Source of the DNA: Phycisphaerales bacterium | Lineage (GTDB): Bacteria > Planctomycetota > Phycisphaerae > Phycisphaerales > SM1A02 | Length of the DNA stretch: 64,000 nucleotides | Direction of reading: 5' to 3' | Assembly (NCBI GenBank): GCA_030748805.1 | Contig: JASMLG010000126.1 | Coordinates: 62,001 to 126,000 of the forward strand | In this document: positions 25,636-35,319 of the stretch, in pieces | Layout of the letters: each line of letters starts with the position of its first letter | Numbering within the stretch: position 1 is the stretch's first letter | Made by a program: the position numbers and the translations under genes | The notes under the pieces: model-generated | Database searches by the model: none | Seen by the model: the letters and a program-made list of their open reading frames with translations, nothing else | Told to the model about the DNA's origin: nothing

Positions 25636-28600
25636 TTATGGGCTAATAACTTGCCCGTCGTTTGAAACGCCTGTAGTTGCTAGGTCGACGAATTCTGCCC
25701 ATGTAAATGCAGCAGGTGACCCACCAGTTCCAGTAAGACCGATTGAACTTGCATCAGTTGTTCCGCTAGTTTCTGAAACACCAACATCTTCCGAGGTAAG
25801 ACCAACAGCAGGTCCATCTGTTGCAGTCAACGTACCCTCGTAAGAGATGAAGTGCGCAATTGATCCACTTATATCAAGAGCAAAGCCATCTGGTGCACCG
25901 TTTTGTATTCCAGAATGAAGTATTGAATAGATAGTGTAGCCAGTTCCAACTTCACCTACGGTCATGTCAGCTCCTACGTTATACGAAGCGTAAACAGTTC
26001 CGTTGTTGCCGTTGTATAACGAAAGTGTTACAGAGTTTGGATCAACAGAGTCAAGTAGGACTATTTCAACGAACTCGTTCAAGTCAGATCCGGCGTTGTC
26101 ATAGTGGAACTCGTTAATCCAACCGCCATCAACGGTACCCTCACATTCATCAGGAATTCCATTGCCGTTGTCATCAACACTTGTTCCATCTGCAATGTCA
26201 CAAACATCTCCAATACCGTTACCGTTGCAGTCGGCTTGGTCAGGGTTTGGCAAGTAGCAGTTATCGTAATCATCTGGGATACCATCGCCATCGCTATCTG
26301 GAAGTGAGCCACCACAATCACCACCGAATCCATCACCATAAACATCAGTTCCTGGTGAGAACAGGGAACCGTCGGGTGCTACAGTTGAATGGTCGTAATA
26401 TGTGTCTCCGTAAACATCTGGACTTAATGTAATGCTTTGGTTATTACCAGCTGGACCGTATTCAACAAAGAGCTGCACGTATCCAGTTTCATCTGCGATT
26501 GCTACAGAGTCACCACCGTTATTTAACCCAAGATTTCCGCCTGAAGAAACCATAACAATTGCTCCTCCAAAATCGCCAACTGGGGTTCCTCCACCGAAGA
26601 CAACTACCGCACATCCATCAGAAACCAAGGTTCCTAGAGGGAAGGTATGACGCAAGCCATAACCATCGCTTAGAGTCCAGTTGCTCATGTCTATGTCTAC
26701 ACCACTCATGTTTACGATTTCTACAAACTCGTCGTCACTGTAGTGTGCCTCTCCATCTCCGTTAGCGTCGCCATTGGTAGAGTCGGGATCTGCATTAATT
26801 TCATTAATAACAAAAGCAGCGCCTTCACATTCATCCGGAACACCATTTCCGTTCATATCTTGGCTTGTTCCATCAGCGATATCACAATCATCTGGGACGC
26901 CATTGCCGTTGCAATCCGATTCGCATTCATCTGGAATTCCGTTTGAGTTACAGTCGGAACTTGTTCCATCAGCAATATCGCAATCATCTGCAATACCATT
27001 TTCATTACAGTCGGAATCGCATTCGTCTGGAACACCGTTAGCGTTGCAGTCAGATGAAGTACCGTCTGCAAGATCACAAACATCACCAACTCCATTGCCA
27101 TTGCAATCGGCTTGGTCAGGGTTGTAAAGTTCGCAGTTGTCAACAGAATCGAACACGCCGTCACCATCACTGTCGGTGGTATCGCAGTTGTTCGGAGTTC
27201 CTGGCGTGTCTAACACTGACAATTCAAATGTTCCGACAAACCAATCGCCTGAGGAATCTGGGCAACGATATGCTTGACCAGGAGTGTAATCACCATCAGG
27301 ACCAACTTGTGTATCACAATAGACCAAGTCACCTGCTGAAGGATCTGGTCCAATGTAAGCAACGCAATCAAGGATTGTGTCCCATGGTTCTACATCAAGA
27401 ATGCCGTCATCTTCTAGGTCAAGATCATCGTCAAGTGCACCTGTAAACCCAGAAACAAGTAGGTGGGTTGTCTGATCACTTTCAAAGTTAAGTTCATAAG
27501 CGTAGTCGGGTACACCAATTGTCATTGTTGGTTCACCGCAAAGGAAGAAACCATAAGCGTTAATGATGAATCCGTCGAGCGATACAACTTCTTCGATAAC
27601 TCCATATCCTGCTGAGCCATCTCCAATTACAACAAATGTCAAGCCATCAAGTGATTCGCCAGCTGTGCCTGTTAGTTCAAAATACTCATCATCGTCTGCT
27701 CCTGGTTGGTTAAGTCGTGCTTCATTTATGGTAAATCCACTCGTTGGAGGTGAGCATTCATTTCCCCATGCACCAATTGCTGCAAGGATGTCTGCTACAT
27801 CCACGAAACAGTCACCATTTGGAAGTGGTGCTATATCACCTGCAGGGCGATAAGTTCCGTCTCCCATTTCGCCCCAAGTTGCGATAGTTCCCAAAATGTC
27901 AGATACAGCGACAAAACCATCACCGTCAACGTCTTCAGGGCAGTCGCCTAGGGGGTCATCGCAGGGGTCAGGAATTGAGGCAATTCCTAACTCAATTGCC
28001 TCAAGAAGATGCATGTTTGGGAACCCTAACATGCTCGGGTTAACCCATGAGCCGATACCACATTCACCGTTTGTTGTCTTTAGCCATGTTGGGGTAAGTT
28101 CTCCACCAGCATTGCTACCCATTTCGTGTGTGCCGGGTAATGATTCAGGTGTAACTATTTCTATAAATAGGAGTGCATCTGGAATTAATGCAAGTGGAGG
28201 GCTAAATGTGCCAGTTAGCATAACTGCTGTCTCAGTTGCAGGAAAGGTAACCGTTGTGCTGCCTAACAAGAACAGGTCATTTCCTGTTGGTGTGGGGCCT
28301 GCAATGCCATCAGTATCCCGATAGACATTAATAATAGCAGAAGCATCATTTGAGTTTTGTGAAAGAGCTATATGTACACAGTGCAAGTCAAGGGGTTGAG
28401 CAGCCGTATCTCCTATAGAAAGGTCGTGGCTTCGACCATAACTATGTTCTGGAGTTCCGCTACCACTAAAGCAATTAACAGAGTTGCCTGGCGTAACTGT
28501 AACCATATCCAAGTTCTCAGAAACAAGCATGTTTTGTTCATCACACATAGTGAAGCCAAGTCCACGGGACTCAGCCACACTTGGAGATGTACGAATCATC

Positions 28601-28716
28601 ATAATGTTCTTAGATCTTACTGACCTGTTTATATTTTGATTTGCAGTTCCATGCTGACAAATGCCAGTGAAAGCAATTAATGAAATAATAGTAGATACGA
28701 TTTGAGTGATTTTCAT
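25636..28716 (-). CDS. Secreted multidomain protein: dockerin-like pair, lamin-tail domains, thrombospondin-3 calcium repeats
   Basis: 1026 residues from ATG 28716, chosen because GAGGAGTCAGAG precedes it and a signal peptide follows (MKITQIVSTIISLIAFTG); the open frame runs on to 28935 but that part overlaps the tRNA. Layout: N-terminal domain (about 50-250); dockerin-like pair VDGDGFVAVSDIL and DCFVDVADIL (257-320); a lamin-tail-like domain (FTINEARL..DEYFEL, about 327-500); a thrombospondin-3-like array with repeated DCNGNGVPD and DIADGTS (about 510-625); a second lamin-tail-like domain (FVINEINADP...DEFVEIVN); a short calcium array; and a third (INEFHYDNAGSDLNEFVEIV). Extracellular and calcium-rich; possibly matrix or cell-surface. 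No catalytic residues seen. Confidence 0.85.
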   Translation of the reverse strand: MKITQIVSTIISLIAFTGICQHGTANQNINRSVRSKNIMMIRTSPSVAESRGLGFTMCDEQNMLVSENLDMVTVTPGNSVNCFSGSGTPEHSYGRSHDLSIGDTAAQPLDLHCVHIALSQNSNDASAIINVYRDTDGIAGPTPTGNDLFLLGSTTVTFPATETAVMLTGTFSPPLALIPDALLFIEIVTPESLPGTHEMGSNAGGELTPTWLKTTNGECGIGSWVNPSMLGFPNMHLLEAIELGIASIPDPCDDPLGDCPEDVDGDGFVAVSDILGTIATWGEMGDGTYRPAGDIAPLPNGDCFVDVADILAAIGAWGNECSPPTSGFTINEARLNQPGADDDEYFELTGTAGESLDGLTFVVIGDGSAGYGVIEEVVSLDGFIINAYGFFLCGEPTMTIGVPDYAYELNFESDQTTHLLVSGFTGALDDDLDLEDDGILDVEPWDTILDCVAYIGPDPSAGDLVYCDTQVGPDGDYTPGQAYRCPDSSGDWFVGTFELSVLDTPGTPNNCDTTDSDGDGVFDSVDNCELYNPDQADCNGNGVGDVCDLADGTSSDCNANGVPDECDSDCNENGIADDCDIADGTSSDCNSNGIPDECESDCNGNGVPDDCDIADGTSQDMNGNGVPDECEGAAFVINEINADPDSTNGDANGDGEAHYSDDEFVEIVNMSGVDIDMSNWTLSDGYGLRHTFPLGTLVSDGCAVVVFGGGTPVGDFGGAIVMVSSGGNLGLNNGGDSVAIADETGYVQLFVEYGPAGNNQSITLSPDVYGDTYYDHSTVAPDGSLFSPGTDVYGDGFGGDCGGSLPDSDGDGIPDDYDNCYLPNPDQADCNGNGIGDVCDIADGTSVDDNGNGIPDECEGTVDGGWINEFHYDNAGSDLNEFVEIVLLDSVDPNSVTLSLYNGNNGTVYASYNVGADMTVGEVGTGYTIYSILHSGIQNGAPDGFALDISGSIAHFISYEGTLTATDGPAVGLTSEDVGVSETSGTTDASSIGLTGTGGSPAAFTWAEFVDLATTGVSNDGQVISP

Positions 28717-28898
28717 CTCTGACTCCTCTGTGGTTCTTTCTCTCAACTCTTGAGTTTTGCAACTCATTGACATACAGCGTAGATTGTGTACGCAATATAT
28801 AGATAGTAGTGCCAAATTGTCCCAACGCAATGCTAAAAGTAGAGAATTGCTGGTACATATCAACTTTTGCGTTGCTAAAATGCCTATATCCACACTTT

Positions 28899-28983
28899 GC
28901 CGAAGTGGCGGAATTGGCAGACGCGCCGGATTCAAAATCCGGTTCCCGTTTAGGGAGTATGGGTTCGAGTCCCATCTTCGGTA
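28899..28983 (+). tRNA. tRNA-Leu (anticodon CAA)
   Basis: Full cloverleaf by eye: acceptor GCCGAAG with CTTCGGT (a G1-U72 wobble), D-arm TGGCGGAATTGGCAGA, anticodon stem CCGGA/TCCGG around TTCAAAA giving anticodon CAA, a long class-II variable arm (CCC-gttta-GGG) and T-arm ATGGG-TTCGAGT-CCCAT. The 3' CCA is not encoded. The long variable arm and identity elements fit leucine. Confidence 0.97.
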
Positions 28984-29073
28984 TTTTAATAACCCCTAAG
29001 GTCAGAGCCCTTTAAGGCACAGTTTATTAACCGCGGGTTAATTAATATAGGTAATTCAGAGTAATATGCAGCA

Positions 29074-29856
29074 ATGAAATTCTCCGTAATAATCCCAGCA
29101 GGGGGCTCTAGCAGCAGATTTGGATCCAAAGACAAATTGGCAGAGGATTTTGGTGGAAGACCGCTACTTTTACGTACAGTTGAATTTTTTACTAAACGAG
29201 AAGATGTTGTTGAGATTATTGTTGCTGGTCCTATGGACAAGTTAGACGAATTTAAGGAAAGGTTTGGTCCAGCACTCTCCTTCCATGGAGTAAAAATAAT
29301 TGCAGGTGGGAGGACTCGCAGCGAGTCCGTTTCAAACGCCCTAAAGTTCATTTCTGATGATTCTGATAGGGTTGCTATCCATGATGCTGCTCGCCCCTGT
29401 CTGACTAATGATTTGCTCGATAAACTTTTACTAGCAAGCGGTGATCTGGATGCAGTTGCTGCGGCGTTGCCGATAGTTGGAACGCTGAAAAGAACCTTAA
29501 AAGAGATCAGGACAGTAGGAGATGAAGACGCAATTGCAGATTCAATTCTTGGAACATCAACTAAAGCAACTGTTAGTTGTCATCTTGTCGAAAAGACGAT
29601 TGACCGAAATGAACTATGGGAGTTGCAGACACCACAAATTTTTGATGTGTTGTTATTGAAGAAAGGGTATGAACAAGGCGATTTATCTAATTGTACCGAT
29701 GATGCTCAAGTTATAGAAAAACTTGGTCACTCAGTATATTTAATTGAGGGGGATAGCCGAAATATTAAGGTGACTACTCAAGCGGATCTAAAACTTGTAA
29801 AAGCGTTTCTGGGCATTAGGGGGGAGAAGCCAAGACCTACGCATAAGCGTTTTTAA
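29074..29856 (+). CDS. ispD: 2-C-methyl-D-erythritol 4-phosphate cytidylyltransferase
   Basis: 260 residues. IspD joins CTP and MEP to CDP-ME in the non-mevalonate isoprenoid pathway. The nucleotidyltransferase signature PAGGSSSRFGSKDKL opens the protein, RTRSESVSNAL and VAIHDAARPCL follow, and LQTPQIFDVLLL is the conserved C-terminal part. Length is slightly above the usual 230 residues because of an insertion (about 140-180). It stands 12 bases upstream of the glycosyltransferase gene, so the two may be co-transcribed. IspF is not fused and not nearby. Confidence 0.94.
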   Translation: MKFSVIIPAGGSSSRFGSKDKLAEDFGGRPLLLRTVEFFTKREDVVEIIVAGPMDKLDEFKERFGPALSFHGVKIIAGGRTRSESVSNALKFISDDSDRVAIHDAARPCLTNDLLDKLLLASGDLDAVAAALPIVGTLKRTLKEIRTVGDEDAIADSILGTSTKATVSCHLVEKTIDRNELWELQTPQIFDVLLLKKGYEQGDLSNCTDDAQVIEKLGHSVYLIEGDSRNIKVTTQADLKLVKAFLGIRGEKPRPTHKRF

Positions 29857-29868
29857 TCTGGCGAGAAT

Positions 29869-30939
29869 ATGAATTCCGTAACTGTTGTTCTTCCGACGTA
29901 TAAAGAATTTGAGTCACTCCCTTCACTAATTGAAAAAGTCGAAGTGGTTCGCGATGAAACCTATCCTGACTTAAAGTTGATTGTTGTCGATGATGATTCA
30001 GATGATGGCACCGAGCAATTAATTGCCGACCTTGGTAAGGAATGGATTGAACTTGTTGTTAGAACTGAAGATCGTGGGCTTAGTCCCGCTGTCATTGCTG
30101 GTCTCAAAATAGCAAATAGCGAATATTGCGTAGTCATGGATGCAGATGGTTCACATCCTGCTAGTGCAATCCCATCTATGATTGAAAAACTTGAAACTGG
30201 CGCTGACTTTGTAATTGGCTCAAGGTATGTAGATGGTGGGACAACAGAAGATGGTTGGGGTGTACTTCGATGGGTAAATTCAAAAGTTGCTACGCTAATG
30301 GCTAGGCCATTTACTTCTACTAGTGATCCAATGAGTGGATTCTTGGCATTTCGACGTGAAACTTTTAAGAAAGCGAAGGACTTGAATCCTGTTGGTTACA
30401 AAATCGGCTTAGAACTAATTGTGAAATGTTGTTGCAAAAATGTAGCTGAGGTTCCTATTCACTTCCGGACTAGGCAACTTGGTGAAAGCAAGTTGACATT
30501 ATTAGTTCAATGGGAATACTTGCAACATATTGTTCGCCTTCTTAGATTTACACATCCAAAACTTGTAAGTTTTATTACATTTGGGAGTGTTGGTTTGAGT
30601 GGTGCTGTTGTGTATCTTATTGCTCTAAGTGTTACGGCATCTGTGTTCGATACCAGATGGCTTGCAATTGTTCTTGCGATTTGGATTGCAATGTCGTGGA
30701 ATTTTATTTGGGATCGCAGATTTGCATTTTGGTATGCTCGTAAACGCAGCATTTTTTCACATTACATTGGTTTCGTTATGGTTTGTTCAGTGGGTGCATT
30801 AGTGAACTTTTACGTTACCAATTCTTTCCAAGAGTCCAACGCCATAGTGGTAGCCGGGTTCTGGGGTGTTTTGTTTGGCTCAACCATTGGAATTATTTTT
30901 AATTACTTCGTCAGCAGATTACTCGTTTTCAAAAAATAG
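29869..30939 (+). CDS. Family 2 glycosyltransferase fused to GtrA membrane domain
   Basis: 356 residues. The N-terminal domain (about 1-220) is a polyprenol-phosphate-mannose synthase-like GT2 enzyme: VVLPTYKE, LIVVDDDSDDGT, VVMDADGSHP and DFVIGSRYVDGG. The C-terminal 130 residues hold four membrane helices of the GtrA family (FITFGSVGLSGAVVYLIAL, MSWNFIWDRRFAFW, GFVMVCSVGALVNFYVT, FGSTIGIIFNYFVSRLLVF). It probably transfers a sugar to a lipid carrier on the cytoplasmic face and GtrA helps move it. The sugar is not known. It converges with uvrA across the second tandem-repeat locus. Confidence 0.9.
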   Translation: MNSVTVVLPTYKEFESLPSLIEKVEVVRDETYPDLKLIVVDDDSDDGTEQLIADLGKEWIELVVRTEDRGLSPAVIAGLKIANSEYCVVMDADGSHPASAIPSMIEKLETGADFVIGSRYVDGGTTEDGWGVLRWVNSKVATLMARPFTSTSDPMSGFLAFRRETFKKAKDLNPVGYKIGLELIVKCCCKNVAEVPIHFRTRQLGESKLTLLVQWEYLQHIVRLLRFTHPKLVSFITFGSVGLSGAVVYLIALSVTASVFDTRWLAIVLAIWIAMSWNFIWDRRFAFWYARKRSIFSHYIGFVMVCSVGALVNFYVTNSFQESNAIVVAGFWGVLFGSTIGIIFNYFVSRLLVFKK

Positions 30940-30941
30940 AT

Positions 30942-31112
30942 GTGACAGTCGCTTGGAAGTTGAAATGCATTAGCAGTTAGCAACTGTACGGCAACTGGTT
31001 GTTGATGTGATTGTCACTATGGAAGGGGAAATGCAGCACCAGCTAACCACTGCGATGCCAACCGGTTGCGATTATGACGATCACTTTTGAAGTGGAAAGG
31101 TTGCAGCGTTTT
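30942..31112. repeat. Tandem repeat of about 67 bp, locus B (2 units and a partial third)
   Basis: Units start at 30942 (65 bases), 31007 (67 bases) and 31074 (partial). They align with locus A at 19512: GTGAxxGTC/GCC at the start, GGAAA..GCAG about 20 bases in, C-GCTAACC or GGTTAAC in the middle and AACxGGTTG near the end. The last partial unit ends GCAGCGTTT in both loci, and contains hairpin CACTT-ttg-AAGTG (31082-31094). The third unit overlaps the 3' end of uvrA, including its stop codon. Confidence 0.8.
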
Positions 31113-34002
31113 GCATTTCCGTTTTGCATTTCACTGTACTTGGGTTCAGCTGTGATAATTCGTAGCCAGTGTAACTTTTTTTGCATTTTGCTACTTGTTC
31201 TGGAGTTCCAGTAGTGACTACTAGTCCTCCGGCATCTCCACCTTCTGGACCGAGATCAATAATCCAATCCGCGCACTTGATGACATCAAGATTGTGTTCA
31301 ATTACTACAACGCTATTTCCCGCTTCTATTAAACGTTGAATAACTTCTAAAAGTCGAACAATATCGTCGAAGTGTAATCCGGTTGTTGGCTCATCTAATA
31401 TGTATAGAGTGTGATTATTTGTTTTAATGCCTAATTCACTTGCGAGTTTGATTCTCTGTGCTTCGCCACCGGAAAGAGTAGTCGATGGTTGCCCTAAAGT
31501 TAGATACCCAAGTCCTACATCTTGAAGGCAATTTAGCATTCTTTCTATTCGGCAATGGTTTTCATAAATATCTGTTGCCTTCTCAATCGTTGTCCCTAAG
31601 ATTTGGCTAATTGTGTAATTTCGCCATTGAACTTCTAGTGTCTCAGAGTTGAATCTTGAGCCACAACATTCTTCGCAAGTTACATAAGTGTCAGGCAAGA
31701 AATGCATTTCTATCTTTTTTACCCCTTGGCCTTGGCATGCTTCGCACCTTCCACCTTTAACGTTAAAGCTGAATCGTCCTGGTTTGTACCCACGTATTTT
31801 AGATTCTCTTGTTTGAGAGAATAGGGTTCTGATACCTCCAAAAATTCCAGTATAAGTTGCTGGGTTAGACCTAGGGGTTCTCCCGATTGGTGATTGGTCA
31901 ACTTCAATTATTCGATCAATTGATCCTAAAATTTTAATTTCATTGCAGAGTGAATTAGAGATCTTTTTCCTTTGCAATACAGAAGAAAGACCTTCAAGTA
32001 GAACGTTGTTTATTAAAGAAGATTTTCCACTGCCTGAAACACCCGTCACGCAAACTAAACAGCCGAGGGGAATGTCAACATCTATTTTTTTAAGATTGTT
32101 TTTTACTGCTTTACGAATAGAAATAGAATTGCTTTGAGAGATAGGTCTTCTTATTGTAGGGAGTGGGATTCCAAGTTCTCCCGAAAGGTATTTTCCAGTT
32201 AGTGAACAAGGGTTATTTTCAATTGCAACTACGTCCCCTTCGGCAACTATTTTTCCACCATGAATACCAGCGGATGGTCCAACATCAATAATGTGGTCCG
32301 CACTTCTAATGATGAAATCATCATGTTCAACAACAAGAACTGTATTTCCAATTGTGGTGAGATGTTTCAGTGTTTCCAATAATCGTTTATTGTCGCGTGC
32401 ATGAAGCCCGATTGTTGGTTCGTCAAGCACATAGCAAACGCCTACTAAGCCAGAACCAACTTGAGTTGCTAAGCGAATGCGTTGAGCTTCTCCTCCCGAT
32501 AGAGTAGAACTAGCCCTGCTAAGCGAGAGGTAGTCAAGTCCAACAGATATTAAAAAAGCCAGTCTATTTTTAATTTCCAGAATAATTGGGTCAGCGATAG
32601 TTAGGGACTCTTCCCCTAATTGCAGTGTTGTGATTGTTTCAAGCAACTCTTTTGTTGTCATTTCAGTAAGTTCTGAAATGGAGTAAGTACCAGTGTTTGA
32701 TGTTACTGTAACAGAACGTGCTTCAACTTTTAAGCGTTGTCCCTCGCATTTATGGCACGACATCTTGGTCATGTATTTCATTAGCCATGTTCGTACATTG
32801 TCTGATTCCGTCTGTTTGAATCTCTTTTCAAGCACAGGGATAACACCAATAAAGTTTTTCTTGGAACCAGTTGCACGGCCACCATGCAATAGTAACTTTT
32901 TCTGAGAAGATGTTAATTTTGAATAGGTGATCTTGGTGCTTATGCCAACAATGTCACAGAACCGCCGTAGTATTCTCTGGTACCTTCTTCTAACAGCTGG
33001 TCCTGCTAGATGCCACGGGGATATCGCTCCTCTTGTTAATGGTAGAGATTTGTCTTGTACAATTAGCAATGGGTCGAACTCGTGGACAGTCCCAAGGCCA
33101 TCACAATTTGGACATGCTCCATAATGAGAATTGAAAGAGAATAAACGTGGTTCAAGCTCAAGCAAATTGAAGTTAGGGTGGTTTGGACACGCAAAATGCT
33201 CGCTGAACCTTTGCTCTATCCATTCCCCGTTATTTTCGCTCAAGATAAGAATTGAACCACAACCAAGTTCTATGGCGATTCCAACTGAATCAGCAATGCG
33301 TTCTCTTTGTTTTGAATTAACAACAACCCTGTCAACAACTGCTTCTATGTTATGAAGTTCGTATCTAGCAATTTGCAGTGGATTATCAGTGTCATCAATA
33401 AGTGCTTTGCGAAGATCTACTATTTCTTTATCAACTCTTGCTCTTACAAATCCTTTTGCAAGTATGTCCTCTAGAACTTCACGATGAAATCCCTTCCTTC
33501 CTGCTACAAGGGGAGAACAAATCATGATTTTTGTTCCACCTTTAATTTTCATAATGGAATTGATTATTTGAGTTGCAGTTGTTGATTCAATTGCTCTATT
33601 GCATTTTTTCCCATTCTTTGATTTGTGCCAGCATCGCGGCGTTCCGCATCGTGCCATTAGCAATCTCAAATAATCGTAAATTTCAGTTGTGGTTGCAACT
33701 GTAGAACGGGGATTATGGCTTGCAGATCTTTGTGCTATTGCAATTGTAGGAGGCAGGCCTTCAATGGATTCGACATCTGGCTTATCCATTTTGTTTAGGA
33801 ATTGCCTAGCGTATGAGCTTAGGGACTCCATGTACTTGCGTTGTCCTTCTGCGAAGATTGTGTCAAAAGCTAATGAACTTTTACCCGATCCCGAAACCCC
33901 TGTAATGACCGTAAGTTTGTCTCTGGGAATAGAAACATCTACTTGTTTCAAATTGTGTTCGCTTGCTCCTCGAACGACAATTGCTTTCTTTGGGTTTTGC
34001 AT
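31081..34002 (-). CDS. uvrA: Excinuclease ABC subunit A
   Basis: 973 residues. Two ABC ATPase modules, each with GVSGSGKSSL Walker A (near residues 35 and 660) and LSGGEAQRI signature. Two zinc-binding regions are present: CPNH..CPNC around residue 270 and CEACQGQG...CEECCG near 745. UvrA finds bulky DNA damage and hands it to UvrB in nucleotide excision repair. The usual family end is near TGYELSQL. A further tail of about 20 residues follows and its last ten codons and stop lie within the tandem repeat, so the C-terminus was probably remade by the repeat. Next to an ABC-2 permease gene upstream, four bases apart. Confidence 0.95.
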   Translation of the reverse strand: MQNPKKAIVVRGASEHNLKQVDVSIPRDKLTVITGVSGSGKSSLAFDTIFAEGQRKYMESLSSYARQFLNKMDKPDVESIEGLPPTIAIAQRSASHNPRSTVATTTEIYDYLRLLMARCGTPRCWHKSKNGKKCNRAIESTTATQIINSIMKIKGGTKIMICSPLVAGRKGFHREVLEDILAKGFVRARVDKEIVDLRKALIDDTDNPLQIARYELHNIEAVVDRVVVNSKQRERIADSVGIAIELGCGSILILSENNGEWIEQRFSEHFACPNHPNFNLLELEPRLFSFNSHYGACPNCDGLGTVHEFDPLLIVQDKSLPLTRGAISPWHLAGPAVRRRYQRILRRFCDIVGISTKITYSKLTSSQKKLLLHGGRATGSKKNFIGVIPVLEKRFKQTESDNVRTWLMKYMTKMSCHKCEGQRLKVEARSVTVTSNTGTYSISELTEMTTKELLETITTLQLGEESLTIADPIILEIKNRLAFLISVGLDYLSLSRASSTLSGGEAQRIRLATQVGSGLVGVCYVLDEPTIGLHARDNKRLLETLKHLTTIGNTVLVVEHDDFIIRSADHIIDVGPSAGIHGGKIVAEGDVVAIENNPCSLTGKYLSGELGIPLPTIRRPISQSNSISIRKAVKNNLKKIDVDIPLGCLVCVTGVSGSGKSSLINNVLLEGLSSVLQRKKISNSLCNEIKILGSIDRIIEVDQSPIGRTPRSNPATYTGIFGGIRTLFSQTRESKIRGYKPGRFSFNVKGGRCEACQGQGVKKIEMHFLPDTYVTCEECCGSRFNSETLEVQWRNYTISQILGTTIEKATDIYENHCRIERMLNCLQDVGLGYLTLGQPSTTLSGGEAQRIKLASELGIKTNNHTLYILDEPTTGLHFDDIVRLLEVIQRLIEAGNSVVVIEHNLDVIKCADWIIDLGPEGGDAGGLVVTTGTPEQVAKCKKSYTGYELSQLNPSTVKCKTEMQNAATFPLQK

Positions 34003-34006
34003 TTTG

Positions 34007-35146
34007 TTATGAAACTTCTCTACGTTGAAAGAGAATTATTCCCAGTGAAATACATGTAATTACATAAAAGGAACCATAAGTAGATATTTTTGTTATGTAT
34101 CTATTAGGAATTACATTCTCTTGTGTTATAGCATCCGATAGCCATAACACTTGAAAGTTAGGAATTATTGCATTGCCAATTCTGCAGCCAGACCAACGTA
34201 GGTATTCCGTTCCAGTTGCATAATCTGACAGGGTAATTCCTTGAGCAGGTTGTAACCGTTCGGTTACAACTTCGTCAACGTCACCATTGGTTTTTTTCAT
34301 AACACGAACATGTTCAATGAGTTCAGTATTTCCCTCAGCTGCAGCTCTGTCTAGCCAAAGTTGTTCTATGTCATACATTGGTTTACCGAACCATGCGTCT
34401 GACATCATTCCAATAAAAAAAATAACTACTGTGACAATCAAAGTTCCAAGTTGGCCAAGGCGAGTTGATACAGCAATTGCTGCGCTTCCAAGAATAAGTA
34501 CTGAAACTAGGATTGCTATGACTGCCTTCCAGATGTCTGGCTTAAAAGCAATCCAAATTGGCTGAGTTGAAAAGTCAGGTCCAAAATTTAATACTACTAA
34601 GTATGCGATTGCAAGAAGAGGTGTAGTAACACAAATCCAAGTACTTGAAAAGACGAATGAATAAAAATAGTTGCACCAAACTGCTACAGCAGTTCCAACT
34701 AAAAATGCCAAAACTCCAAATGCCAAAACTGGAAGATGGATTGGTACTCGAACTGTTTGGAATACTTCCTGTTGTTCTACTAAAACGAAAACAAGTGCTA
34801 CATAAATTGTGGTTAGAGAAATAGCAATCGCAGCCCCAATGTATTTGCCAATTACGAACTGTGGCCTACCTACAGGTTTTGACACTACTGTAAGAGTGGT
34901 TTTATTGTGTATTTCTTTGCCCAGAACGTTACTTGCAATGAAAATTGCCAACAGCATGCCAATCATAAATACGGTAGCGAGCCCTATATCCAAGAGCATT
35001 CTCTGGTCGTTTTCCATGGTAAATGCTGATAACGGGCTTGCTAATAGCAGAAGAAGAGTTGCGGCAAGAGCCAGAATGAGCACGATTGGCTGGCGGATAC
35101 TTTCAAAAAAAGCGTTTCTTGCTATGGTAAATATCTGGGAAATCAT
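34007..35146 (-). CDS. ABC-2 type permease
   Basis: About 379 residues with six or more membrane helices (for example PIVLILALAATLLLLLASPL, LATVFMIGMLLAIFIASNVL, ILVSVLILGSAAIAV). ATG 35146 is preferred; a TTG at 35185 would add 13 residues. The segment KEIHNKTTLTVVSKPVGRPQFVIGKYIG is similar to one in the permease at 40978 (TKPVSRLGYLLGKWVG), so the two are distant paralogues. No ATPase gene is adjacent on this strand; the divergent operon starting at 35320 has one at 39791, which might serve both. Substrate unknown. Confidence 0.82.
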   Translation of the reverse strand: MISQIFTIARNAFFESIRQPIVLILALAATLLLLLASPLSAFTMENDQRMLLDIGLATVFMIGMLLAIFIASNVLGKEIHNKTTLTVVSKPVGRPQFVIGKYIGAAIAISLTTIYVALVFVLVEQQEVFQTVRVPIHLPVLAFGVLAFLVGTAVAVWCNYFYSFVFSSTWICVTTPLLAIAYLVVLNFGPDFSTQPIWIAFKPDIWKAVIAILVSVLILGSAAIAVSTRLGQLGTLIVTVVIFFIGMMSDAWFGKPMYDIEQLWLDRAAAEGNTELIEHVRVMKKTNGDVDEVVTERLQPAQGITLSDYATGTEYLRWSGCRIGNAIIPNFQVLWLSDAITQENVIPNRYITKISTYGSFYVITCISLGIILFQRREVS

Positions 35147-35319
35147 CGTTAATTTAGAGGGGGTAAATTGGGCAGGGTAAGGCAAATCATGATAATCTGC
35201 TTCCTTTAAACGAACGAGGGGGACAATGGGTTCGTAGACCCTTCATATTCAAGCTACAACTGAGCACAATTTCATGCATTTCTTATTATCGAAAGTATAT
35301 ATTAGGTATCAAATTTTAG

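Noticed and set aside
23500..27446. Long plus-strand frames rich in His, Gln and Arg across the secreted-protein genes
   Set aside because: They are antisense shadows of repeat-rich coding sequence and have no ribosome-binding sites or domain character.
28717..28935. N-terminal extension of the 1026-residue secreted protein
   Set aside because: The extra 73 codons overlap the tRNA-Leu gene, while a strong ribosome-binding site and a signal peptide start at 28716.
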